20,871 nucleotides of DNA from Candidatus Daviesbacteria bacterium RIFCSPLOWO2_02_FULL_41_8 (GCA_001777455.1 MFDZ01000028.1:36863-57733), one strand, 5' to 3'; counted from the first letter of the stretch, positions 1 through 5,324 are shown. A program made the numbers and translations. The notes: generated by a model not told the origin, from the letters alone.

Positions 1-529
1 CATTGACGGCAATAACCGGAATCTGTAGAGTGCCATCTTTGAGCATGGCCCGCAGTCTAATCACCCCGGTGGTGGTTTCCTCGGAGGAGCCGATGACGTC
101 TTTGAGTTGAGATTTGCGTTCGGTATGGAGTAGCGTTACCAAATCTGCTCCGTCATCCATAGTAATTTGCGGGTTAAAATCCATGACAGTGTTTAAGTGT
201 TTGTAATAGGTATCTTTGTCCTCGCCTTTGATGGCGAAAGTGGGAATACCGTAATCTATGGCCAGCGAGGCGGCTACCTCATCTTGCGTGGACAGGGGAT
301 TGGAAGCACAAAGAGCCAGGTTGGCTCCCCCTTCTTTTAGGGCAATCATTAAATTAGCGGTTTCGGAAGTGACGTGCAGACAAGCTCCCAGTGTAATGCC
401 TTTTAATGGTTTTTCTTTAGCAAACCGCTTTTTAATTAGTTCCAAAACTTTCATTTGGGACCCGGCCCACTCGATTCTGAGTTTGCCCTTAGGAGCAAGT
501 CTAATATCTTTTACATCGTGCTTAATCAT
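1..529 (-). CDS. ahcY: Adenosylhomocysteinase, N-terminal 176 residues (cut by window start)
   Basis: Minus-strand frame open from ATG at 529 to the window edge, so the C-terminal half, including most of the NAD domain, is not visible. The protein begins MIKHDVKDIRLAPKGK and carries the family-typical stretches KPLKGITLGACLHVTSETA (near residues 40-58) and CASNPLSTQDEVAASLAID (near 73-91), which in this family line the substrate pocket. The enzyme reversibly splits S-adenosylhomocysteine into adenosine and homocysteine in the cytoplasm, relieving inhibition of methyltransferases. The start is supported by AGAGGA (542-537) seven bases upstream. It lies downstream of a PfkB kinase that could phosphorylate the adenosine product. 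The two genes are separated only by a repeat element, so co-transcription is likely. Family assignment is firm; the NPLSTQDEVAA form resembles archaeal and thermophile-type enzymes. Confidence 0.93.
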   Translation of the reverse strand, partial: MIKHDVKDIRLAPKGKLRIEWAGSQMKVLELIKKRFAKEKPLKGITLGACLHVTSETANLMIALKEGGANLALCASNPLSTQDEVAASLAIDYGIPTFAIKGEDKDTYYKHLNTVMDFNPQITMDDGADLVTLLHTERKSQLKDVIGSSEETTTGVIRLRAMLKDGTLQIPVIAVN

Positions 530-536
530 GGTTTGT

Positions 537-542
537 TCCTCT
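537..542 (-). promoter_or_regulatory. Shine-Dalgarno site of ahcY
   Basis: AGAGGA on the minus strand, seven bases before the ahcY ATG. It directly abuts the end of the repeat at 543-658, so the repeat stops exactly where the ribosome site begins. Confidence 0.6.
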
Positions 543-658
543 GTCATTCCTGCGAAAGCAGGAATCTATATAAATAAGCAAAGCTTGCGATCCTTCGGAT
601 CTAAATTATTTTATGGATCCCGTTGTCTCCTGACACGTGTTATCTAGTACGGGATGAC
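543..658. repeat. Two-hairpin palindromic repeat with GTCAT/ATGAC ends, enlarged copy
   Basis: The ends are inverted (GTCATTCC at 543-550, GGGATGAC at 651-658). Inside are a perfect 8-bp stem ATTCCTGC/GCAGGAAT with a GAAA loop (546-565), a small GATCC-TTC-GGATC hairpin (589-601), and a second stem ATCCCGT/ACGGGAT (617-623 with 649-655). A 25-nt loop in that second stem holds the palindrome ACACGTGT (633-640). The same two outer hairpins form a compact 68-bp element inside murB (14766-14833), so this copy appears to have gained sequence in the middle. It fills the gap between the kinase gene and ahcY. No transposase is present, so it is MITE-like or REP-like. Confidence 0.8.
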
Positions 659-664
659 GCTTTA

Positions 665-1600
665 TTACGAAAGCGTCAGTTCTTCCTCAAAATTACTTTT
701 GTATCTCTCACAAAATTCCCGGACAGTAAAACTGTGATTAGTTGTACCATATTTTTCTATCGCGTAACAAGACGCAACTCCGCCCATTTGTCCGCAGATT
801 TGCAGGTCCAACTCTTTAGTAAAACCGGCCAAAAAGCCGGCCCGGTAAGCATCCCCGGCGCCGGTCGGATCCAGCACCTGGTTTGGTTTGGCGGCCGGGA
901 TTTGTAAATTTTGGTCCTGTGTTTGGATGATAGAACCTTTTTCACCCAAAGTGGTGATCAGGATTTTAACCTGTTCCAGCAGCCCCTTATCATCCAGCAT
1001 CAACTTTTCTTTGAGTAAACTGATTTCATAATCATTGCCGATTAAAATCTCGGCACCACTTAACATATCTTTTAAGTCTCCGGGAGAGAGAGCCGGCAGC
1101 TGCATGCCGGGATCTAACATATAAGGAATCTTTAATTGCTGAGCTTCTTGACATAATTTGATCATAGCCGCCGGGTTATTGGGAGAAATTACCGCGAAAT
1201 CTGTTTTTGCATCTTTTAAAGATAGCCTGTCAGCGTACTCCATTGCCCCCGGGTAAAAGGCGGTGATTTGATTATCTGCCTTATCCGTCATAATAAAAGC
1301 GGAAGAAGTTAAGTTGTTATCAATGGTTTGAATCCCGGAAATGTCCACTCCGGCATCTTGCAAAAATTTGGCATAATCCAAAAAATCCGCCCCTACTACC
1401 CCGGCTATTTCCACCGGAGTATCGAGTAATCCTAAATTGTAGGCAATATTGCCGGCAGTACCGCCTTTTTGTTTGGTTAAAGTGTTGACTAAAAAGGATA
1501 AATTAATCTGGTGGATTTTATCCGGCATGATGTGATCGGAGAATTTTCCTGGAAAATCCATAATATGATCAAAAGCCAGTGAGCCGGTTACTGTAATCAT
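665..1600 (-). CDS. PfkB-family sugar/nucleoside kinase, probably adenosine kinase
   Basis: A 311-residue ribokinase-fold protein. It has the N-terminal PfkB signature GGTAGNIAYNLG (about 46-57) and the C-terminal signature LDPTGAGDAYRAGF (about 243-256), with the catalytic Asp at 250 and the GAG anion hole. NDYE near 190 fits the Mg/phosphate region. Members phosphorylate sugars or nucleosides with ATP. Adenosine is the likely substrate because the next gene downstream encodes adenosylhomocysteinase, which releases adenosine. The substrate is inferred from context, not read from residues. ATG at 1600 is preferred over a TTG at 1624 because a TATACT box (1613-1608) ends seven bases before it and lies inside the longer reading frame. 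No Shine-Dalgarno site is visible, so the mRNA is probably leaderless. Confidence 0.88.
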   Translation of the reverse strand: MITVTGSLAFDHIMDFPGKFSDHIMPDKIHQINLSFLVNTLTKQKGGTAGNIAYNLGLLDTPVEIAGVVGADFLDYAKFLQDAGVDISGIQTIDNNLTSSAFIMTDKADNQITAFYPGAMEYADRLSLKDAKTDFAVISPNNPAAMIKLCQEAQQLKIPYMLDPGMQLPALSPGDLKDMLSGAEILIGNDYEISLLKEKLMLDDKGLLEQVKILITTLGEKGSIIQTQDQNLQIPAAKPNQVLDPTGAGDAYRAGFLAGFTKELDLQICGQMGGVASCYAIEKYGTTNHSFTVREFCERYKSNFEEELTLS

Positions 1601-1607
1601 TGTTATA

Positions 1608-1613
1608 AGTATA
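1608..1613 (-). promoter_or_regulatory. -10 box of the pfkB/ahcY operon
   Basis: TATACT on the minus strand, ending seven bases before the ATG at 1600. No good -35 is visible 17 bp upstream (TAGCTT). Transcription is expected to start at or next to the start codon. Confidence 0.5.
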
Positions 1614-1647
1614 TATAATTCCAAAAAAGTAAGCTAGATTGAGATTA

Positions 1648-1669
1648 TTCTTCGAGCGAAGTCGAGAAG
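1648..1669. repeat. Short imperfect palindrome
   Basis: CTTCGA (1650-1655) faces TCGAGAAG (1662-1669) around a 6-nt loop, in the divergent gap between the kinase operon and the unknown gene at 1808. It resembles the common CTTCGA-type dispersed bacterial repeats; no function is assigned. The rest of the 1625-1791 gap is AT-rich with nothing else recognisable. Confidence 0.45.
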
Positions 1670-1791
1670 TTACCTGAAAAATATTAATGATTTTTTCTTC
1701 ACACTTTTGAATACAGAATTGGGAAGAAATACAAACGCGCGCAGTTCCTAGTCAAAGATGAGAAAAAAAGTATAGAATTTAAAGTTTGAGA

Positions 1792-1800
1792 TGATATAAT
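1792..1800 (+). promoter_or_regulatory. Extended -10 promoter of the 1808 gene
   Basis: TGA-TATAAT is an extended -10 with the perfect consensus hexamer at 1795-1800. It ends seven bases before ATG 1808 and has no recognisable -35, which predicts a leaderless transcript. Confidence 0.6.
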
Positions 1801-1807
1801 TTTAGGT

Positions 1808-2095
1808 ATGGGTATAACATTTCATCCACCTAGTTTCAGGCAATTTTTAGGTAGTCCTCAAGAGAAGAATAGGTTAGGAAGTCGTGAAGGAGTGGCTTTT
1901 ATCGGGGAAAACTTAGCCGATTTGCCGAGAAGCGATTGGTTTGCGGAAGGCAAACTACTTGAAGTATGTGCTGAAGCAACAGAATACTCAAAATTAAATC
2001 CGGAAGCAAGAATTCTAGTTTTAGAAGTAACTTGTGGTGCAGATTATGCGATAAAAAGACCACGAGAAGGTTTTGGCGGTAAAGAAAGAAGATAG
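1808..2095 (+). CDS. Small protein of unknown function (95 aa)
   Basis: Not recognised as any family. The 95-residue product begins MGITFHPPSFRQFLGS. It has a mildly acidic helical-looking middle (EGKLLEVCAEATEYSKLNP) followed by a beta-like ARILVLEVTCGADYAIKRP segment and a basic tail ending GGKERR. There is no signal peptide or membrane segment. A consensus TATAAT seven bases before the ATG, the same arrangement as several clear genes here, is the main reason to treat it as real. It opens the accessory block of plus-strand small genes and is followed by repeat copy A. It could be a remnant of a longer gene; no homologue-based check was possible. Confidence 0.5.
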   Translation: MGITFHPPSFRQFLGSPQEKNRLGSREGVAFIGENLADLPRSDWFAEGKLLEVCAEATEYSKLNPEARILVLEVTCGADYAIKRPREGFGGKERR

Positions 2096-2127
2096 TCCTT
2101 TTAAGATATAAGTAATCCTCAAAGGTT

Positions 2128-2220
2128 GCAGGCAGAACTTTTAATTTTCCGGCGAAAGACGCAATTTGCACTGAACACAGTCGAAGTGCTTGCCCTGAGT
2201 TTACCGAAAAGGTAAAATTT
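2128..2220 (+). repeat. Accessory-block repeat, copy A (longest)
   Basis: Three parts in order: a GCAGGCAGAACTTTTAATTT lead followed by CCGGCGAAA (2128-2157), an imperfect palindrome GCACTGA-N5-TCGAAGTGC (2168-2189), and a second imperfect palindrome CCCTGAG-N5-CGAAAAGG (2193-2212) ending GTAAAATTT. Copies B (3131-3173), C (4393-4437) and D (5259-5324) keep different subsets of these parts, as if by internal deletion. The copy fills most of the gap before the phosphotransferase gene and contains its likely promoter. Confidence 0.75.
2190..2218 (+). promoter_or_regulatory. Repeat-borne promoter upstream of the APH gene
   Basis: TTGCCC (2190-2195), a 17-bp spacer and TAAAAT (2213-2218), all inside repeat copy A. 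The -10 ends nine bases before ATG 2228 and there is no Shine-Dalgarno site. The spacer is the repeat's imperfect palindrome. The same arrangement occurs in copies B and D. Confidence 0.55.
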
Positions 2221-2227
2221 CTGCAGC

Positions 2228-3124
2228 ATGTCTACAGTTAAAACTAAGATTAGCCCGGAAGAGGTGGTGACCTTTTTGAGGAAAAATGTTTACTCCAGTA
2301 TATCTACAGTAGAGTTTCTAAAAGGAGGAGAGTTGTCTCAAGCTTGCGCATTTTCTACACATAAAGGAGATTTTGTCATTAGGATTAATAAAGATAAATA
2401 TACTTATGAAAAAGATAAGTATGCTTTTGCGAGTTTTGCCGGTGCCGGCATTCCCGTTCCGGAGGTATTGGAAATTGGTAAATTTAATGAACAGTTGTTT
2501 TATGCTATTTCAAAAAAAGCTGTGGGCAAAACCTTTGATCTACTGGATAAAGAAACTGCCATTAAACTTCTTTCGCAACTCATAAACACGTTAAACGAAA
2601 TTCACTCTATAAAATTGGATGATGGCAAATATGGATACTGGGATAGTTTTGGAAAAGCAGAGATTGTCAGCTGGAAGGAATTTATACTGCACAGAGACGA
2701 TAAGTTTGTGAATGCCCATCCAGACGATGATTTTATAAAGAAGCTGCACCAATCAGTTCGGGATCTTGGCGAATATTTGCCGGAGGACAGATATTTAGTT
2801 CATGGCGATTTTGGCTTCAATAATTTAGTCGCAGATGGGGAAACTATTACCGGAGTTTTGGATTGGGGAGAGTCTGTTTATGGTGATTTTATGTATGACG
2901 TGGCCTGGCTTACTTTCTGGCCTTCAGAAGTGCCTTTTGTAGATATCTTTAAAGAACATTATAAAAAGAATAATAAGAAAGTGAAAAATTTTGAGGAAAG
3001 ATTAAGATGTTATCTATTGCAAATAGGACTCGGCTCCCTAGGTTTTTTTGCTAAATCTGAGCAGGAAGATGATTATAATTGGACTAAAGATAAACTGCTT
3101 GGAATGATAAACCGCACTCCCTAA
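2228..3124 (+). CDS. Aminoglycoside/hygromycin phosphotransferase-like kinase (APH family)
   Basis: A 298-residue cytoplasmic protein with the protein-kinase-like APH fold. The catalytic loop is LVHGDFGFNNLV, with Asp194 as the presumed base and Asn199 as a metal ligand. The metal-binding ITGVLDWGE (Asp212) follows, then a YGDFMYDVAWLTFW segment very like hygromycin-B kinases. The N-lobe has GDFVIRINKDKYTYEKDKYA (47-66). Family members transfer ATP phosphate to aminoglycosides, macrolides or ordinary small alcohols, so a resistance role is possible but unproven. Length is normal for the family. It is driven by a promoter inside repeat copy A and is followed by copy B and a lincosamide-nucleotidyltransferase-like gene, giving two antibiotic-modification-type enzymes side by side. 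Confidence 0.85.
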   Translation: MSTVKTKISPEEVVTFLRKNVYSSISTVEFLKGGELSQACAFSTHKGDFVIRINKDKYTYEKDKYAFASFAGAGIPVPEVLEIGKFNEQLFYAISKKAVGKTFDLLDKETAIKLLSQLINTLNEIHSIKLDDGKYGYWDSFGKAEIVSWKEFILHRDDKFVNAHPDDDFIKKLHQSVRDLGEYLPEDRYLVHGDFGFNNLVADGETITGVLDWGESVYGDFMYDVAWLTFWPSEVPFVDIFKEHYKKNNKKVKNFEERLRCYLLQIGLGSLGFFAKSEQEDDYNWTKDKLLGMINRTP

Positions 3125-3130
3125 AAGATA

Positions 3131-3173
3131 CAGGCAGATGCTTGCCCTGAGTTTATCGAAGGGGTAGAATTTG
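3131..3173 (+). repeat. Accessory-block repeat, copy B (shortened)
   Basis: CAGGCAGA joins directly to TGCTTGCCCTGAGTTTATCG and ends GGGGTAGAATTT. Compared with copy A, the first palindrome and most of the lead are missing while the second palindrome and TARAATTT end are kept. It fills the whole gap between the APH and nucleotidyltransferase genes. Confidence 0.75.
3142..3170 (+). promoter_or_regulatory. Repeat-borne promoter upstream of the nucleotidyltransferase gene
   Basis: TTGCCC (3142-3147), a 17-bp spacer and TAGAAT (3165-3170), within repeat copy B. The -10 ends nine bases before ATG 3180, the same gap as in copy A. Confidence 0.5.
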
Positions 3174-3179
3174 TTTCGT

Positions 3180-3677
3180 ATGGAAGCTGAAAGTGTTATT
3201 GAGTTATATAATCTTCTCCAATCAAATGGGATTGAAGTTTGGATTGATGGTGGTTGGGGAATTGATGCGTTGCTTGGAAAGCAAACACGCCCGCATAAAG
3301 ATTTGGATATAGCCATAAATCATAAAGACAAACCAAAACTCCGTAAACTACTCGAAGAAAGAGGATATAAAGACATAGCCCGAGATGACACAAGCGATTG
3401 GAACTTTGTTTTAGGTGACGGAGAGCGGGAGATAGATGTTCACACTTTTGTGTTTGACGAAAAGGGCAATAATATATACGGAGCAGCATACCCAAAGCAG
3501 TCACTTACCGGAACAGGAGCGATTAACGGAGAATCCGTAAAGTGTATTCCTCCCGAATGGGTAGTTAAGTTCCATGCTGGCGCTAAATATGAACCTAAGG
3601 CAAAAGACATCCAGGATGTAAATGCCGTATGTGATAAATTTGGCCTAAAACCACCAGAAAATTATAAAAGATCCTAA
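3180..3677 (+). CDS. Lincosamide nucleotidyltransferase-like protein
   Basis: A 165-residue nucleotidyltransferase. The opening EVWIDGGWGIDALLGKQTRP followed by HKDLDIAI closely matches the LnuA/LinA and aminoglycoside-adenylyltransferase group. The likely metal-binding acids are Asp41 and Asp43 (HKDLDIAI) and Asp86 (REIDVHTF). Known relatives add AMP to lincosamides or related drugs, but many environmental members are uncharacterised, so drug modification is an inference. Length is normal for LnuA-type proteins (about 160 residues). ATG at 3180 is preferred over TTG at 3171 because the codons before it fall between the repeat-borne -10 box and the expected transcription start. It follows the APH gene within the repeat-separated block. 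Confidence 0.85.
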   Translation: MEAESVIELYNLLQSNGIEVWIDGGWGIDALLGKQTRPHKDLDIAINHKDKPKLRKLLEERGYKDIARDDTSDWNFVLGDGEREIDVHTFVFDEKGNNIYGAAYPKQSLTGTGAINGESVKCIPPEWVVKFHAGAKYEPKAKDIQDVNAVCDKFGLKPPENYKRS

Positions 3678-3697
3678 AATTTGCCAATTTGTTCCTT

Positions 3698-3719
3698 GCT
3701 TTTTAGCCTCAGAAATACT
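3698..3719 (+). repeat. Direct repeat S1 (22 bp)
   Basis: A 22-bp sequence with core AGCCTCAGAAATACT (3705-3719), matching 5158-5179 at 21 of 22 positions. It begins 20 bp after the nucleotidyltransferase stop. S1 and S2 bracket a 1.46-kb segment containing the genes at 3835 and 4563. Confidence 0.75.
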
Positions 3720-3746
3720 ATAAAATCTGTGAGCACCCTTTTTTAC

Positions 3747-3760
3747 TAATTTGCAAATTA
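3747..3760. promoter_or_regulatory. Perfect 14-bp palindrome, possible operator
   Basis: TAATTTGCAAATTA reads the same on both strands and ends 38 bp before the TTGCCT -35 box of the downstream gene. It could bind a dimeric regulator, but AT-rich palindromes of this size also arise by chance. Confidence 0.3.
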
Positions 3761-3798
3761 TTGCCAGCTATTGACCAATTACGTGGTAAACCTATAGT

Positions 3799-3827
3799 TT
3801 GCCTTTTATCCTCTAAATCGCTATAAT
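3799..3827 (+). promoter_or_regulatory. Promoter of the 3835 gene
   Basis: TTGCCT (3799-3804), a 17-bp spacer and the consensus TATAAT (3822-3827). The -10 ends seven bases before ATG 3835 and there is no Shine-Dalgarno site, which predicts a leaderless transcript. Confidence 0.65.
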
Positions 3828-3834
3828 AGTCAGT

Positions 3835-4380
3835 ATGTTTATTGGCTACTCCCCTGAGAGAAGTGAGTTAACAGAGAAACTATCAGCCCGCCGGAATATA
3901 TTACTGCATGCTGGTGGAGACAGAGTTGATGCTTTTGACGAGATCGGGAAGATGCCCGGAATGGAAGTTATTGAGCGTTTTGATTCGGCAAATAGTCATT
4001 ATTTTGATTGCCGGGATTATGTTTTTGGCCGAAGAAGAAGGGAAAAATGGTATGACCCCCGCAGTGACGCCTTAGAAGAAACAATGTTGGGACATCCGGC
4101 TAACTTTTTAATCTCTCAAGGCTATAATCATACAGAAACTCCCCTTAGTGGTGATGTAGCAGTCTATATTCATAATCCTTCATGGTATCCAGGTCCCAGA
4201 GCTGCCCATTGGGGTATTTATGATCAGGGAAAAGTTATTTCAAAATTTGGTGCAGGACATGTTTATCGCCATAGCTTTGATCTCGTCCCCAACTTTTATG
4301 GGAATAGGGTTTTATTCTTCCATCCCCCCACTCCCAGGAGGATGAAAATCTGGGCTTGGTTTAGGAGGCTATTGGATTAA
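3835..4380 (+). CDS. Unknown protein, possibly NlpC/P60-like (papain-like fold)
   Basis: A 181-residue soluble protein with no signal peptide. The second half, SGDVAVYIHNPSW (105-117), AAHWGIYDQGKVISKFGAG (123-141) and YRHSFDLVP (144-152), resembles the strand pattern of uncharacterised NlpC/P60-like domains, where a GD(V/I) strand precedes an HxG strand. On that reading Cys59 (YFDCRDYVFG), His125 and possibly His146 could form the active site. This assignment is by pattern only and is weak. A consensus promoter lies seven bases upstream. It sits with a NYN nuclease gene between the direct repeats S1 and S2. If the fold is right it could cleave peptide or amide bonds inside the cell; a toxin or effector role would be speculation. 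Confidence 0.6.
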   Translation: MFIGYSPERSELTEKLSARRNILLHAGGDRVDAFDEIGKMPGMEVIERFDSANSHYFDCRDYVFGRRRREKWYDPRSDALEETMLGHPANFLISQGYNHTETPLSGDVAVYIHNPSWYPGPRAAHWGIYDQGKVISKFGAGHVYRHSFDLVPNFYGNRVLFFHPPTPRRMKIWAWFRRLLD

Positions 4381-4392
4381 ATTTTCAAATAA

Positions 4393-4437
4393 GCAGGTAG
4401 AGCTTTTAATTTTCCGGCGAAAAGGGCAAGATTTGCA
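4393..4437 (+). repeat. Accessory-block repeat, copy C (lead only)
   Basis: GCAGGTAGAGCTTTTAATTT then TCCGGCGAAAAGGGCAAG, matching the lead section of copy A (2128-2164). The two promoter-like palindromes are absent. It lies just after the stop of the 3835 gene. Confidence 0.65.
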
Positions 4438-4470
4438 AGATCTGGTTGAATTCTCTTACAAATCACTGAC

Positions 4471-4499
4471 TTGACCTTAAAAGCTTGCTAAGTTATAAT
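4471..4499 (+). promoter_or_regulatory. Promoter upstream of the terminator-like hairpin and NYN gene
   Basis: TTGACC (4471-4476), a 17-bp spacer and TATAAT (4494-4499), the best two-box match in the accessory block. The expected start near 4506 lies only a few bases before the hairpin at 4513-4540. Confidence 0.65.
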
Positions 4500-4512
4500 T
4501 AATACATAAACG

Positions 4513-4546
4513 CCTCACCTAGTGCGCAAGCCCGGTGAGGTTTTTT
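4513..4546 (+). terminator. Intrinsic terminator-like hairpin between promoter and NYN gene
   Basis: A perfect 7-bp stem, CCTCACC (4513-4519) with GGTGAGG (4534-4540), followed at once by six T (4541-4546). It sits about 7 nt after the predicted start of the 4471-4499 promoter and 10-16 nt before the NYN start codon. It would therefore either attenuate NYN expression or end a transcript of roughly 40 nt. Confidence 0.65.
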
Positions 4547-4547
4547 G

Positions 4548-4556
4548 TGGCATAAT
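4548..4556 (+). promoter_or_regulatory. Possible second (extended -10) promoter of the NYN gene
   Basis: TGG-CATAAT ends six bases before ATG 4563, in the position of the other leaderless promoters here, but has no -35. If active it would bypass the terminator just upstream. Confidence 0.35.
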
Positions 4557-4562
4557 ATGTTT

Positions 4563-5150
4563 ATGTCCAACTGTATCCTGTTTATCGACGGAGAGAATTT
4601 TCTTCATAAGGTAGAAGAAGTTATTGGAAAAGAGCAAGCTGTTAGAGACTCAAACAGGATTGTTAGTATTGATTTAGACAAATTATTTAATCTTCCGCTG
4701 AAAGGGTTAAGGATCACAAGAAAGATATTTTATGCTTCCAGGTTGCATCTTCATCCTGAAACAAAAAGAAAATCTGAACAGCTGATAAGGCTTCAAAGAA
4801 AGCTAAGAAACAATTTAGTAAAACTGGGGTATGAATTTATCATTGCTGGAAATGTTAGGGCCCAAAAAGTAAATGGAAAAATAATTTTTAGAGAAAAAGG
4901 AGTGGATGTCAAAATTGCCGTAGATATGGTGTCTCTGGCTTGTGATAAAAAATTGGCAACGGCCATCCTTTGTAGTTCGGATTCTGATCTTCAGCCTGCT
5001 ATTTCCGAAGTTAAAAATAGGAATGTTGAAGTAGTATATTTGGGATTTGAGAATAATCCTAATAAGGGCTTGACCTATACTACAAATAGAACAATCTTAC
5101 TTAGGAATTCAGAAGTCTTGGCATCTTTATCCCAAAGAAAAAAGGCCTAA
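4563..5150 (+). CDS. NYN-domain (LabA/DUF88-type, PIN-like) nuclease
   Basis: A 195-residue protein with the three acidic clusters of NYN nucleases: LFIDGENF (Asp9), FREKGVDVKIAVDMV (Asp115, Asp121) and ILCSSDSDLQPAI (Asp140, Asp142). Family members are metal-dependent RNases of PIN-like fold, often acting in RNA turnover or defence. The bacterial LabA-like branch is mostly uncharacterised. ATG 4563 is preferred because it gives the motif its usual position and follows the CATAAT box. ATG 4557 and TTG 4545 are in frame but overlap that box or the terminator. It is preceded by a promoter plus terminator-like hairpin, an unusual arrangement that suggests regulated read-through. It is followed seven bases later by repeat S2. 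Confidence 0.85.
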   Translation: MSNCILFIDGENFLHKVEEVIGKEQAVRDSNRIVSIDLDKLFNLPLKGLRITRKIFYASRLHLHPETKRKSEQLIRLQRKLRNNLVKLGYEFIIAGNVRAQKVNGKIIFREKGVDVKIAVDMVSLACDKKLATAILCSSDSDLQPAISEVKNRNVEVVYLGFENNPNKGLTYTTNRTILLRNSEVLASLSQRKKA

Positions 5151-5157
5151 AGCCCCA

Positions 5158-5179
5158 GCTTTTCAGCCTCAGAAATACT
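5158..5179 (+). repeat. Direct repeat S2 (22 bp)
   Basis: Second copy of S1 (3698-3719), with core AGCCTCAGAAATACT at 5165-5179. It begins seven bases after the NYN stop codon. The two copies are in the same orientation, 1.46 kb apart. Confidence 0.75.
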
Positions 5180-5218
5180 GGAAACAAAAAAACTCTTTTA
5201 GTTAAGATTTCATTTGTA

Positions 5219-5255
5219 CCACGATCGTGGGATATTTGTTACACCTCGGAGGTGT
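5219..5255. repeat. Two adjacent perfect palindromes
   Basis: CCACGATCGTGG (5219-5230) is a perfect 12-bp palindrome. ACACCTC-G-GAGGTGT (5241-5255) has perfect 7-bp arms. They lie between repeat S2 and repeat copy D, upstream of the gene at 5344. The second resembles the CACCT/AGGTG hairpin inside murB (15031-15067) and may belong to the same family; the first could be an operator. Confidence 0.55.
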
Positions 5256-5258
5256 GAT

Positions 5259-5324
5259 AAATAGAGCTTTCCTCTTCCGGCGAAAAAACATTTGCACTGA
5301 GCACAGTCAAAGTGTAAAATTTGC
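5259..5324 (+). repeat. Accessory-block repeat, copy D
   Basis: A diverged lead (TAAATAGAGCTTTCC then TCTTCCGGCGAAAA) followed by the first palindrome TTGCACTGA-N5-TCAAAGTG and the GTAAAATTT end. Relative to copy A the second palindrome is missing. It ends 19 bp before ATG 5344. Confidence 0.7.
5292..5320 (+). promoter_or_regulatory. Repeat-borne promoter upstream of the 5344 gene
   Basis: TTGCAC (5292-5297), a 17-bp spacer and TAAAAT (5315-5320), within repeat copy D. The -10 ends 23 bases before the ATG, so a short leader of about 16 nt is expected rather than a leaderless mRNA. Confidence 0.5.

Noticed and set aside
258..945. Plus- and minus-strand open frames overlapping ahcY and the kinase gene (for example 258-647 and 623-907)
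   Set aside because: They lie antisense to or out of frame with well-supported genes and run through the repeat element. No promoter, ribosome site or protein-like pattern supports them.
1899..2171. Minus-strand open frame opposite the 1808 gene
   Set aside because: It starts inside repeat copy A, has no promoter box, and its sequence looks like an antisense shadow. The plus-strand frame has a perfect -10 box.
4513..4546. Riboswitch upstream of the NYN gene
   Set aside because: Only about 50 nt separate the promoter and gene and a single hairpin is present, too little for a known aptamer. Terminator or attenuator is the simpler reading.
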